From assembly GCA_951802195.1 (NCBI GenBank), contig OX637620.1:372001-436000 (forward strand): a DNA stretch of 64,000 bases, read 5' to 3'. The notes under the pieces are model-generated. The model did no database searches. It was not told the origin of the DNA and was given only the letters and a program-made list of their open reading frames with translations. Source of the DNA: Tausonia pullulans (Eukaryota; Basidiomycota; Tremellomycetes; Cystofilobasidiales; Mrakiaceae). The translations under genes and the position numbers were made by a program. This document shows, piece after piece, positions 47,217 through 57,996 of the stretch (within the stretch, counting starts at the first letter, position 1; each line of letters opens with the position of its first letter).

Positions 47217-48170
47217 ATGGCTAAGTGTCCTAGACTTTTTCTCTGAAAACTCGGAGTCTTGTGAGCTCGAAAAAGCCTCAAAGCTGAACCTTGGTCCTAC
47301 GACTTTGGGTGAGAGATCAACCTTGCCTGTCGCATCCGACCATTTCCACATTCCTCCACCTGACTTTGACGATAACAGAGGAAGTTCAGCTAGCCCAAAC
47401 AGCAACCAATCTTGGCACCAAAGCACAGATTGGTCCGAGCTATGCATGTTTCGGCGGGTATCCCAAGAAAGAAGTATGTCCGTCGGTGCCAAGGGTTCCG
47501 AGTCGTTCATTCGAGCGATACGTCCTCGTGGTGCATCTATCGGCTCATTCCTGCCTCCGCCCACATACGTACGACGTGCGATGCGCTGCTTAGGCTTGTT
47601 CTGATGCGAGATGACGGTCGAAAGCACGCCAATGAGCACCTTCGAATTCTCGAGGAGCTCTAACCTGTCAGCGGCAAGCTATGCCTTAGACGCCGTCTAA
47701 AGCTCCGTCTTGAATGTTTTAATTCACTCTTGCATTCGCAAATATGGGCATTTGAGCAGCTTGCCTGAACGACTCTTAGTTGAGCGAACAATTGAAAGGA
47801 GCCTTTCTTATCCTTGGCTCTGCTTGGCGCATCTCGAATCGACTTATCGCCCTCGTCTTCCTAGGGTCGCCATGCGTTCGGACAAGACCATTTAGTCGGG
47901 GGTTCCCTTCGCGTCGGCAACTCGCGAAGGAAGAAACCCCCTCTGATCTTCCCTGGAGCGTACTAGGCTTCTCACAACAGCCATCATCCCCTGGCTCTCT
48001 CACTTGCCGTCATGAGTACATAGACTTCACGAGCGGGCGCTTTCGAATCCGAGTCCGCCGTAAAAGCTCTTTCGCTGCTGAAGCTCACTCTCGTTCACTC
48101 GCTCACCTTATTCCTTCCCATCAAAGCCGACCGCATCACAACCGACTACGAGTCTGCGCCTGTCACTTTC
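47217..48170. other. Intergenic region upstream of PTR2
   Basis: About 950 bases with no convincing coding sequence on either strand. It should include the PTR2 promoter. If PTR2 has an upstream coding exon, it would lie here. Confidence 0.45.
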
Positions 48171-51100
48171 ATGGGCCTGCCTACCGCGCACCACGCCAAC
48201 AATGACAACACTAGCAAAGAGAAGGATGACAATCTCGGCTACATCCACGAGGTCGCCCCTGCCACCCTGGCCGACGACAACGATGAGGGTCGATCCCCAA
48301 CTGACGAGGAGCTCCAGACTCTTCGGAAGGTCTCAGCGCCAATGCCTTGGCCAGCCATTGCGATGTGCTTGATTGAGTGAGTCCGGTGGTCAGTCTCAGT
48401 CGGCGAGATCTTGAGCGCCGGCGGACGCTGACTATCATCCGCCCATCTTGCGCAAGGTTCGCCGAGCGAGCCAGTCAGTGATCAAAGTCGGGTATCATTC
48501 AGCTGATGGAACTATTATCTGACACTTCCTCGTACCCTAGGCTACTATGGGTGTTCTGGTGTTTTCGCGTGAATATGAAGCAGGGGGCGTTGGGATCCGG
48601 AAGCAGACCCCTGATCGGCCTTCGTATGTGCAGCAACTTCGTCCGCGGTCCTCTTCCAGAGGGAGGCAACGGTGCTGGAGCTGTAGCTCCAGGAGAGGCT
48701 GGACTCAACCAGTCTGCCGGAGTAAGTCTCCCCGCTGCTCTATGGCGTTATCCTCACCATTCCCGTTGCTGATTACTGCTTTGTAACACCCCACTTTAGG
48801 CTCTGGGTCAGGGAACCCAAATGGCGACTGCACTTACAACTCTATTTACGTTTTGTGCATACGTGATACCCATATGGTGCGTGAATATTTGCACTCGTCA
48901 TAGCTCGACACGACTGCTCCGCGAGTCGGGCTAATGGTTCTTTCTTTCTCCACACTCTTTTTCAAGGGGAGGCATCGTCGCCGATACCAAATGGGGGCGC
49001 TTCAATGTAAGGTATCTGGCCGCACCCTGGCTGAAACTAGCGAGCAAGCGTTAGCCATCCTGGGAGTCGGAGCGAACCCGCTGTTCCTGACTCCCCTTCG
49101 TCTCAGACCATCTGCATTGGAACGGCTATCGGTGGGATTGCCCACGCTGTCCTCATTATTCCAGCCATTCCTAGCGTCATTTCTGTGCCCAAAGCCTCCC
49201 TAGCCACCTTCATCATCTCCATTATCTTCCTCGCGTTCGCGGCGGGCTTCATCAAACCCTCGCTCGGCCCGTTGCTCTGCGACCAGTCTCCCGTCAAGCA
49301 TCAGATCATCACCACCACCAAGAAGGGCGAGCGTGTCATCCTGGACCCTTCTGCAACGGTGCAATCTTATCTGTTGGTGTTCTACTGGTGCATCAATGTC
49401 GGAGCGTTCTTCGCCCTTGCGACGACCTACGCCGAGCGGCTGGTTGGCTTCTGGCTGGCGTATCTGTTGCCTGGAATTGTCTACTGCCTCATGCGTAAGT
49501 CCGACATCTTCTGTTCAATCTTTGTAACAAAGGACTCCTGAAATTATGATGGCTAATGGTTCAACCTCAAATCTGCAGCCATCGTTCTCGTCCTTGTCAC
49601 CAAGAAGCTTTACAAGGCGCCTCCTCAAGGCTCCGTCGTCCTTGAATGCGTTCGCGTCATCAAGTACGCGATGAAGGACGGGGGCATCTCGCGGATCTTT
49701 TCCGGGGGCAATGACTTCTGGGATCGGGCGAAGCCCTCGGTGATTGAGCGAAACAACGGCGCTCCAGTCGACATCAAGGAGGTGATGTGGGGTTCGTCAG
49801 CTCTCTCCTACTCTGCCGTCATCAGCTGTGCCGATCACTTAGTAGACGGTACTTTGGCTTGTTAGACGACAAGTTTGTCGATGAGATCCGCCAGTCGATC
49901 TCGGCGTGCAAGGTCTTCCTGCTTATTCCAATCTTCAACCTATGTGCGTCCTTCACACGTTTCTGACAGCAACATACCTTTCCATTGACGTGCTACTTTG
50001 TCAAGCTTCTGGAGGATTCGGTAACAGTCTCAACGCCATGAGCGCGGCCATGGTGTGAGTAAGCCTTTTACAGAGAGGAGAACAGCTGACGCAGACGAGG
50101 TGTTGACATCACCCCTTCGCACCATTACTCTTCCCATAACCCCTCCCTTCACCTCTCCCCACCATGACTCGTGAAATAGCTTAAATGGGGTTCCAAATGA
50201 CCTTATTAACAACTTCAGTCCGCAGCAATGGCGCCAAATGTGCGGTGTAGAACAGCAGACTGACTTTATTCACCCCTCCACTCGCCAACAGACCCCTTAA
50301 CAGTGAGCGCTCCGACTGACTGCTTGCTAGACCCAAAAATCCCTGACTCAGTCCACTCTGTTGCTGAATTCAGATCGTTGTCTTCACTCCTCTTATCAAT
50401 TATGGACTTTACCCTCTTCTTTCTAAGTGGAGAATGTAGGTTTGTGAAGGCGCTAGGCTTGAGGCACGTGACCGCTAACTTGTGCTGTGCGCCTACAGTA
50501 ATTTTGCGCCGACTTACCGTATGGCTACGGGATTCCTCCTCGGCATGATGGCGATGATCATCGGTGCTATCGTTCAGTGGCGGGTCTACGAGACTTCCCC
50601 TTGATTTGTCGAGCCCTCGCATCAGTCTTTCGCATTCTCTGACGTTATTCTCTATCCCGCACCGTCCGTCCCTTGAAGCGGCTACTATGCAACGTCGGAA
50701 TGCGACATCGGCGCTAAGGTTGCTCCTATCTCGCTTTGGGTCCAAGTTCCGATCATCTCTCTCGTGCGTGCTCCGATTGCTCTGTCCAAGCTCAGAACGA
50801 CCCTGGAAACGCTACTGAGCCTGAACTCCTCTATTTCAGCCTGCCATTGGCGAGATTTTGGTCAATGTAACTTCCTATGGTTAGTAGTTTGAGGAAAGTG
50901 AAAAGAGAAATTGACGGCGCCGTGCCATCGTACGCAGCAGCTGATGGTCATCTCATGCACGCATGCAGAGATCGCCTATACCCGTGCTCCTGCTCGTATG
51001 AAAGGTTTCGTCTATGCACTTGTCCTCTTCTCCAGGTCAGTCTAAGCTCACAAATTGAGATACGACAAGATATAGATGGACTGACCATCGGATCGATTAG

Positions 51101-51622
51101 CGCGCTCTCGGCTGCTCTCACCCTCGCGTGCACGGCTGTCATCGTTGATCGTACGTGTCTGTGTGCTCATAGCTTCCTTGAACCCATCGCTAAATACCTG
51201 ACCATACGATTGGCTAGCCTATCTCATCTGGCCTGTGAGTCGCTTGGCACGTCTCCTGTCTCACCATCGCTGACCTTTGCGTTTTTCCCCCCCAGTACGT
51301 CGCCATTGCCTGTGGCTGCTTCGTCTGCGCCGTCGTCCTCATCTTCGGCTTCAAAGATCTCAACGCCCCGATCACTTTCAATGACACGGAGAGGTGCGGG
51401 TTGTCTATGTTCTGTGTCTGAACCCGCCCGTCACCGTCGCTGATGGCTTCGCGTCAACTTCTTTTCTTCCCCAGGATGGAGGGCAAGCAGCAACCCGGTG
51501 CTCTCAAAGAGGCCGATTACTTCCAGCGGACGTCGGACGCCGAGGCCCGACAAGTTACTCCTCCCCTCTACTCAAGCGAGAACGTGAAACCGGAGGGGAC
51601 CTGCTTTGAGCGAGCTGGCTAG
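48171..51622 (+). CDS. PTR2: Proton-dependent di/tripeptide transporter, POT/PTR2 family
   Basis: Plasma-membrane H+/peptide symporter. The N-terminus MGLPTAHHANNDNTSK is hydrophilic. The PTR signature is LIEFAERASYYG (ExxER motif with aromatic pair) split by an intron near 48380. Further family segments: TQMATALTTLFTFCAYVIPI, GGIVADTKWGRF (about 48967-49002), FAAGFIKPSLGPLLCDQ, SYLLVFYWCINVGAFFALAT, then NFNPLTIVVFTPLINYGLYP and PISLWVQVPIISLPAIGEIL in the C-terminal half. It ends EGTCFERAG, TAG 51620-51622. About 640 residues. The gene is unusually intron-rich and includes an 11-base exon (50292-50302). The start is the best in-frame Met; an upstream exon is possible. The large extracellular-loop region around 49680-49860 reads WDRAKPSVIERNNGAPVDIK, as in fungal PTR2. 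Confidence 0.9.
50292..50302 (+). other. 11-base coding microexon in PTR2
   Basis: ACCCCTTAACA lies between CCAACAG and GTGAGC. The previous exon ends AAC TTC A at 50217 and the next begins ATC GTT GTC after TTCAG near 50371. Joining all three gives N-F-N-P-L-T-I-V-V-F-T-P, matching the family's N-x-x-PL-x-I-I-x-x-P segment. Without it the frame is lost. The 5' donor of the preceding intron (GTCCGC) is weak. Confidence 0.65.
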
Positions 51623-51959
51623 CCACAAGTGCACAAAGACGACCTTGTATGGCAGCGAGCGGTCCACCTCCTGATGTGTCCCGTGAACTTGACTCCAATA
51701 TTGTTATTACGTTTTTCCTCCTCTTTTTTTTTTTTACGAGACTCGATGGATGGTCGGATGGATTCGAATGACTTTGCCCCCTATTCTCTCCTCTCTCTTC
51801 TCTTCTTCCTCATTCAAGATACCACTAATGATTGCAATAGCTGGCACTCGCTTGCTCTTTGCTCCATCTGAGGCTAAGGAAGCGTTTTCAGAGTATTCAG
51901 TTAAGTCATTCTTGTGCTATTCCCTCCCTCTCAGTCTTTCACGTTCTTCATCCCCCTCT
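51623..51959. other. Convergent 3' region of PTR2 and WBP1
   Basis: About 340 bases, T-rich on the plus strand, including a 12-13 base T run near 51722-51735. It presumably holds the polyadenylation signals of both genes; no coding signal. Confidence 0.5.
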
Positions 51960-53710
51960 TCACTCGTCTTTCTTCCCCTTCGCGACCGCTTCCCGTGGGA
52001 GCCTCAGCCAGAGCGCTCCAAACACGAGGAACGCCACCGTCGTTGAGGCCGCTCCCAGATAGTAGGGCCAGGCACCAAAGATGAACCGAGGGTACTCGTC
52101 ATGCCGGAAAGGGACGACCGAGACGGTCTGCGAGGACTCGAGGAAGGACCAACTGAGGGGCGAGGGGACAGTCAGCGACAATGCATCGAGAAGAAAAAGA
52201 AGACGCGGATGACCCACCCAGGCCGTTTATAGTCGACAAGGAACTTGAAAACACCGTGCCTGTCTGGAACCCGGAAGCTCGCGGCGTACTCCGAAGCGCC
52301 CGGGACTTGCCCAGCGCGGTTGACGGGCTCGAGATCGGCGCGGATGTGCGGGTCGAGCATGGTGAACTCGAGCTGGACGTCCGAGAGGTGTGAGGCTGGA
52401 ACCCAGGTGGAGGAGTTGCCCTTAGAGACGTGCTCCTGGAGGGCTATGGTGTAGGTCTGGAAAGCGAGGTCAGTCAGCTCGCTGATGATGGCACGAGAGA
52501 AAGATGGACGCACCACGTCGTCCTTGATGCGGTAGACAGAGCGCTCCTCCGTCTCGCCGTCACGGTGGTGGGTAGCCGAAACGACACGGAGGACACCCTT
52601 CTCCTGGAAGGCCCACTGGGTGATGTCTCGTACAAAGGCGCTGTTAGCTGAGCGGGCGTGCCTGAGGGAGCCAGTGTCAGCCATCTAGACGGCGATTCCC
52701 TCTCGCAACGGCACGTACATGACACCATCACTCGTCTCGAAGTCGGTGGGGTTCCAAAAGGCGTCGGAAAACACGTCGAGAGAGCCGACAACCATGACGC
52801 GGGCGTTGTCGAGCGTCTGGAAGCCGGTCGCAAGCGCCGCCTTAGAGCCAGCGAGGAAATCCTGAGGGTATGGCGAGTCATCCGGTCCCTCCGAGACCCT
52901 AGGCTCAGCCGAGTACGAAGCCTTGGAACCTTTCAGGACGGGGACGACCAGCCGGCTGCCTCCGCCAGTAACGAGCTCGTGTGCGATGCCGCGGTAGAGG
53001 AGGGGGCCCGACCGGAGGAATGTCTCGTCCGAGACGATGGCCGCGTTCCGGATGAGCGACTCGGCCGCGGGGAGGGCGAGTGCCGTGTGCGGGGACGAGT
53101 CGCTGTCGTCGAGCGAGGGCACGAAGGCCGAGTGGTCGAGAAGATACGTGTCCGACGGCTGGAATTCGAGCGAGAACTCGCGGGCAAAGTCGCGGTTGAA
53201 CTCGGAGATTGAGGGCGAGAGTGCCAGGAGAATGTTTCCCTTCAGCGAAAGATAGCGGACAAGAGCCTGCGGGGAGAGATCCGGCGAGTAGGCTGGGGCG
53301 GAGGAAAACGAGGTGATGAGCCTGTAGAGCAGTAAGAGAGACGGGAAAGCAACGAGGCGGAGACGAGACCAACCTTTAGATGAGGGGGCGAAGAGGACGA
53401 CGTGGTCAAAGGCACGCTCGTCGAACTCGGTGAGGGCCGGGGTCTGGTCCTTAGCGCCCTTAAAAGTGAGCTGGTAGCCTCGCTCTGCAGAGAAGCATGC
53501 GCGATGCACGATAAGTCAGGAATCGGACGGGTTGGGACATATGCACTAGTGACGCGACGGAGACGGACGCTCGAGAGAAGCCCAGAAGGCCGAGTAGGCG
53601 TCCTTGTCGACGCTCTTCTCGAGCGCAACGAGGATGCGGGAGCCTGAGGATGACGCCGCGAGGACTGCCAGCGGAGTGGCGAGAAGGGCGAGGAGCGATC
53701 GGACGAGCAT
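51960..53710 (-). CDS. WBP1: Oligosaccharyltransferase 48 kDa subunit (Wbp1/OST48/DDOST)
   Basis: Essential subunit of the ER oligosaccharyltransferase that N-glycosylates nascent proteins. The start MLVRSLLALLATPLAVLAAS is a signal peptide; the next part SSGSRILVALEKSVDKDAYS is the luminal GIFT-like domain start. Conserved blocks follow: YQLTFKGAKDQTPALTEFDE, FDHVVLFAPSSK, NILLALSPSISEFNRDFARE, then DNARVMVVGSLDVFSDAFWN and NSAFVRDITQWAFQEKGVLR. Near the end are GWSFLESSQTVSVVPFRHDE and YPRFIFGAWPYYLGAASTTV, then one C-terminal membrane helix and the tail KGKKDE. The last four residues KKDE form a KKXX ER-retrieval signal, as in yeast Wbp1. TGA at 51960-51962. About 500 residues. It shares a 170-base divergent promoter with SF3B6. 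Confidence 0.94.
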
Positions 53711-53880
53711 GGCGAAGGTCGAAGTCGTTGGGCGGCGAGAGTGCAACGACAGCGCATCGCGCGCGGCCGCGTCCGGGCTTGCTTAAGGTGGAGAGGTGGA
53801 GAGTGCGCGTGGGCGCGCAAGTGGACGGAGGGGGAGAACCGACGACCTCCAACTCGTGCCCCCGACCGCCATCATCCACC
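53711..53880. promoter_or_regulatory. Shared divergent promoter region, WBP1 and SF3B6
   Basis: Only 170 bases separate the two start codons, so transcription start sites must lie close together or overlap. No TATA box is evident. Confidence 0.5.
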
Positions 53881-54687
53881 ATGTCCAACGTAAGCAGCAG
53901 GAGCGCAGACATACCCTGCTCCCCACGATTGCTGAGGCTCTCTCCCTGACCCAGCCTCGAGACGCCAACAGAGGTGCGCCCGCCTCCCTCACGCCTGACA
54001 AGTTGGACTGACCTGTCTGCCTCGCGTCCCAGTCCTCTTCGTCAAGAATCTCAACTTCAACACCAACGGCGAGGATCTCTACGAGCTCTTCGGTGGCTAC
54101 GGAGCTATTCGCCAGGTCCGGTTAGGCAACGTACGTCTCCGGCATCCGTCTTTCTCGCGTGCCTTGCTTTCCGCCCACCGACACAATGCTTCTCTCCTTC
54201 GCGCCGCTCGTTCTTTCATACGTGCCATCGAACCATCCAGGGCCCCAAGACGAAGGGCACGGCCTATATCGTGTGTCATTGATTACTTCTGTTGCATCCG
54301 ACGTGCGAGGACGCGTCGGCTGACCTGCATGTCCCATGCTCAAACGACAGGTCTACGAGGAGGTTGCCGACGCCAAGAAGGCGATGGACAAACTCAACGG
54401 TTTCCATCTCCAGGATCGGTACATCGTCCGTGAGTAAAGCCCCGGCGCGCATGCACATGCGCGTGCGTGATGGCGGTTCCTGGCTTCGACGCGTCGTCCT
54501 GGAAGCTAACGCGCGCGCGCTCTTCTTGCTACCCATCTCAATCTGTTTCATGCGCATACACTCGTCCTCGTCGGCCCCAGTCCTTTACCATCAGGTCGCC
54601 CGTCAGTCTCTCGCCGCCAACAGGGCCGAGATTGCCGAGCGTGAGGCGGCGGTCCAGAAGGAGAAGGAACGGCTGGGGCTTGACTAG
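53881..54687 (+). CDS. SF3B6: Splicing factor 3B subunit 6 (SF3B6/p14)
   Basis: U2 snRNP protein that contacts the branch-point adenosine. Five exons: MSN (9 bases, 53881-53889), a 19-base exon (53955-53973), then the RRM body. The joined start is MSNPRDANRVLFVKNLNF. RNP2 is VLFVKNLNF and RNP1 is GTAYIVYEEV (the RNP1 aromatic is kept as Y), with DLYELFGGYGAIRQVRLGN between them. The end LNGFHLQDRYIVLLYHQVAR, then a charged helix AEIAEREAAVQKEKERLGLD, corresponds to the helix that packs on SF3B1. TAG at 54685-54687. About 115 residues, close to the human protein (125). The gene lies head-to-head with WBP1. Confidence 0.92.
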
Positions 54688-55250
54688 AAGAGTAGGAGGT
54701 CTATATTGGGGGAGTGGAGAACAATTCCCCGCTGTATCCGCTATGTTGTACGATTTTCGTCGTCTCTTCGAACGTGGGCGTTGTTGAGGCCAGTTGTTCG
54801 GAGAAGGGCGTTCTTGAAGGACGCGTCGCGACGACGGCGGTCTTCTTCAGCGCTTTTAAACGTGCTCGCTCACTCGCTCAGGAAAGATACACAGGCAGAC
54901 CATAGGCTTCTGGGCACGGCGCACAAGGCAAAGGAGTGGGTGATAGGTAGAGCGCCCTACAGTAAGAAATGGGAAGCTCGTCGACGGGTCACATGGAGAC
55001 TGCGTGCTTCGTTGCATGCATTACAACAGACGACATTCGCCGAAGAAGGAACCATAAAACGTGAGGATGGGAAGACTATGCAGGTTGAATGAAGGAACGA
55101 CGAGCGAGCGAGGCAGAGAAGACTCTCAGTGTTCAAACCAGATGGGCTGGAGGAGAGGCTGCAACCAGGCCTCCTTAGCTCGACTCAGATTCACCCTGCG
55201 GCCCCCCTTGACGTCTCTATGGGTGAACAAGAGAGCATATAAGGACATGG
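54688..55250. other. Convergent intergenic stretch
   Basis: About 560 bases between SF3B6 and the 157-residue unnamed gene. Nothing supportable on either strand beyond short open frames. Confidence 0.5.
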
Positions 55251-55796
55251 TCAGCCAGAGCCGACACTTGTCTCCAATTTTTTTTGGACGAACTTTTTGA
55301 GCGCGCTCCGACTCGGCAGTCTTAACTCCAAGATATCCCTCCTGATCCTTTCCCGACTGTACTGCGTGCCATTCTCCTCCCCGAGCTCCGCGCGGATCGC
55401 GAGGTATTCCTTAATGTTGACAAACGCGTGGTTTTTGAGGATCGTTTTCGCCTGGGTAAGCGACGTTGGGAAGGGGAAAATCTCTTGCGTAGGCATGAGG
55501 GACCTATGCGAGGGGGTGGGTGTTGTCGAGCGGTCTCGGGAGCAGTCCGGTGGCGGGTTGTGATGGCGGCCACGATAGTCATCCGAGGAGAGGTCGGATG
55601 GAGAAGGCGAAGAGCGTCGGGAAGAGGACGCATAGGAGGATGAGGAGTCTGGGAGGGAGCAGAGGCCGAGCTCGACGCAGAGGGACTGCCACTGCCCAAC
55701 GACGGAACCGGATGTGTGTCAGCGCAGGGTTTGTCGCACGTATGGCGGCGGGTAAGGACGTACAAGACGGAGCTTGCTCTGGTCGCCTCCAGCCAT
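55251..55796 (-). CDS. Unnamed 157-residue fungal protein with W-x-x-L-C ... V-N-I motif
   Basis: No function known to me. Two exons (55764-55796 and 55251-55691) with donor GTACGT, a GCTGAC branch-like site and acceptor GGGCAG join in frame. The protein starts MAGGDQSKLRLWQSLCVELG. A Ser/Arg/Pro-rich low-complexity insert (about residues 24-76) follows, then SLTQAKTILKNHAFVNIKEY near residues 88-107, then LAIRAELGEENGTQYSRERI and a basic C-terminus SRSALKKFVQKKLE. From memory, many fungal hypothetical proteins share a pattern W-x-x-L-C-x-x-x-G ... (S/T)-x-x-(Q/K)-(C/A)-K-x-x-L-x-x-x-x-V-N-I-x-(D/E), often followed by an aromatic-R stretch; this gene fits apart from A in place of C. It lies 89 bases downstream of the 380-residue gene on the same strand. 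The ATG lies just before the splice-linked motif, which supports the model. Confidence 0.6.
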
Positions 55797-55885
55797 GAAC
55801 CTGGGCTCTCCGCGGACGAAACTAGAGCGTCGATCAGAGATGACACTCGGAAGTTGCTAGAGGGCGAGAGACCAGGGCAAGCAGC

Positions 55886-57142
55886 TCACGAATTGATAGA
55901 TGCAGCGACGTAGTCATCCGACCACAGGCTTCCGTCGAGCTGGCTCACGATCTCTTCGTCGTCGTCTTCCGCCTCTCTTTGCCCGATGGACGCGTTGCTT
56001 CGGCCTCCTTCTGAGGACGCTGTGACCGCCAAAGACGAGCCAGCGGATGATCTGGACAGCTCGCTGCCGGTACTCTCGGAGATGCTCACACTGCGCTCCC
56101 TGGCAACCCTCCTGGCCAGAGCCCGCCGGCGCTGGTGACTCCGACGCCCAGTGCGCACCGACAAGTAAGTCTGGTTGTGCTCCTGGGGTTCGGCGGTTGA
56201 GCCACCCCTTGTTGAAGAATCATCGTCATCGCTGTCGTTGCCGTTGTCGGAATGGGGGCTTCCCTGGCTCCCTCCATGCTCCGCGAGACTAGTAGGAACC
56301 TCCCTCGCCCTAGCCCGAGCCCGCCGACGCCGGCGACTTTTTGTTCGCGATGGAGAAGAAGATAATCTCGCGATCTCCTGGTGTTGGTCCTGCCTCTGGA
56401 GTCCGGAGGTAACGGAGCTGCCGGCTGACAACGCTGAGTCGGCCTCCTCATCGTCATCGTGTCCCTCCTCTGAAGGGGCCGGACTCTCCCCAAGCTCCCT
56501 CGCGCTCATCCTAGCCTTTGCGCGAGCCCGACGCTGCTGACGGCTCCTTGTCCGTGCCGATGATGAGGAGCTCCGATTGTGCGGCTGCTGGGATGCGAGG
56601 GGAAAGCCACCGGCAAACGGCTCGCCATCGGACGAGGCCGCGGCTTGTCCTCGCCCGCCGGTACCGGCGGGGGGGGACAAGGACTGTCGGGGGGTCGGGG
56701 GCGCCGCGAGGCCGATACCAACCATGCCCTAGACATAGGGAGAGACATCCCAGACGAAGGGTCAGACGCGAGCGAGCGAGAGGCTAGCTAGTGATCTCCA
56801 GCGAGCGAGTGGGCGAGCGGAAGCGCAACGGCCGGGACATACCTCGACCGCGTCCTCGTCTTCGTCGTCCGTCTCCTCAGGATCAACGATGATGGTGCTC
56901 CCATCGAGCGAGAGCCTTGGCCCGTGGTGAGATCCTGGCACGCGAGGGAGAAGTGGTGCTGACCGGTGGAGGACGATGAACTCGTCGTCGGTGCTATCCT
57001 CAACGGTCACGGAGGCGACCGACGGCTCGCGAGAGATGCCGCGAGGGCGGGGACGGGTACTGGAGGGGGGGGAGGGGGAAAGTTCGGAGAATGATATGGA
57101 CGCAAATGAAGAGGCGAGTGAGTCTGGTGAGTTGGACGTCAT
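55886..57142 (-). CDS. Unnamed 380-residue disordered protein with three basic/acidic repeats
   Basis: Not recognised. Two exons (56843-57142 and 55886-56728) join in phase 0 to 380 residues. Exon 1 is S/P-rich and has DDEFIVL at 52-58 and STIIVDPEETDDEDED from 82. Exon 2 has three spaced arginine-rich blocks at about 159-178 (RTRSRQQRRARAKARMSARE), 228-247 (RTKSRRRRRARARAREVPTS) and 292-311 (RTGRRSHQRRRALARRVARE), the first two each followed by an Asp/Glu/Ser-rich acidic stretch. The C-terminus reads DGSLWSDDYVAASINS. The spacing of 64-69 residues suggests internal triplication. STIIVD plus acids resembles a SUMO-interacting motif, and DDEFIVL fits the core Atg8-interacting pattern (acidic, F-x-x-L). 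Basic blocks may bind nucleic acid or act as a nuclear localisation signal. All of these are inference. Confidence 0.6.
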
Positions 57143-57996
57143 GGTGAGGGGTGGTTATGGGGGTTGGGCCTCAAAGAGCGGGCGAGCGACTCAATGGAGA
57201 GGCCAGTCGGACCCAACCGGCCTCGAGCTTGAACAACACAGCGGCCCGTCTTTGTTCTTGTCTTCAAGACGCACAGATCTGGTATCGTGATGTATAGCTC
57301 CGAATTTCACTGGACTTATTACCTGAGTAAGTCCGTCGGCGATGAACATTGACTCCCAATTCAATTCAGGTGCAAATCGATGCTCATCATGACTTTCCGC
57401 GCCATACTGTAACTCGTGGATCAGCATTCCCCGCCCACAAATGAGTATACCGAGTGTCAACAATATTCCTGACAGCCTCCAACGTCCGTAAAACTGGAAA
57501 GTGGCCGGACGACCATGGAATGGCCCTTTGAACAGAGGAATATTTAAGGCATTGATCAAGCGTAAAAGACGGCATGACCCTATGATACGGCTGTTCTTTG
57601 AATTCAAGTCATGAGTTATACGTAGAGGACGAGGTCACCATAGGAGAGATGGTGAGTCGTGGCTAGATAGAGGGAGATCGAAGATGAAAGAAGAGGTGAA
57701 AGGAAAGCAAGAGATGGGTTATGGACATAGGCCAATTGGAAAGGGTAGTATGCCCATGGTGTAGAGAGTTGATCGGAGATCACATTTTTTTTTTGTATCA
57801 AGTCATGAGTTATACGTGAAGGACGAGGGAACACTATGACATATGTAGGAGGTAAGACGGGTGTTTTTTTTTCTTTTGGCTTTTTTTATGTCTCAGTGAA
57901 GACAGGGGGCTACAAAGGCAAGGTCAGTATTCATAAATCTACAAATGTATGGTTTAATGCGGCGATGTTGCAACGACGCTTAATTGCTCTTGCTTT
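57143..57996. other. Gene-poor, more AT-rich stretch before the tRNA
   Basis: About 850 bases, visibly less GC-rich than the gene regions from about 57290 onward, with T and A runs (57784-57795, 57862-57890). A 138-codon minus frame (57191-57607) shows no family motif. It contains the direct repeat described separately. Confidence 0.5.
57604..57828. repeat. Pair of 31-base direct repeats, 194 bases apart
   Basis: TCAAGTCATGAGTTATACGT followed by AGAGGACGAGG at 57604-57634, and the same 20 bases followed by GAAGGACGAGG at 57798-57828; 29 of 31 positions agree. Nothing coding lies between. This may be a relic of a mobile element end or a simple segmental duplication; no element family can be assigned. 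Confidence 0.8.

Noticed and set aside
57191-57607. 138-codon minus-strand open frame
   Set aside because: No conserved motif, and it lies in a decayed, repeat-bearing stretch.
57604-57828. Direct repeats as ends of a retroelement
   Set aside because: Only 31 bases long, nothing coding between them and no other element hallmark visible.
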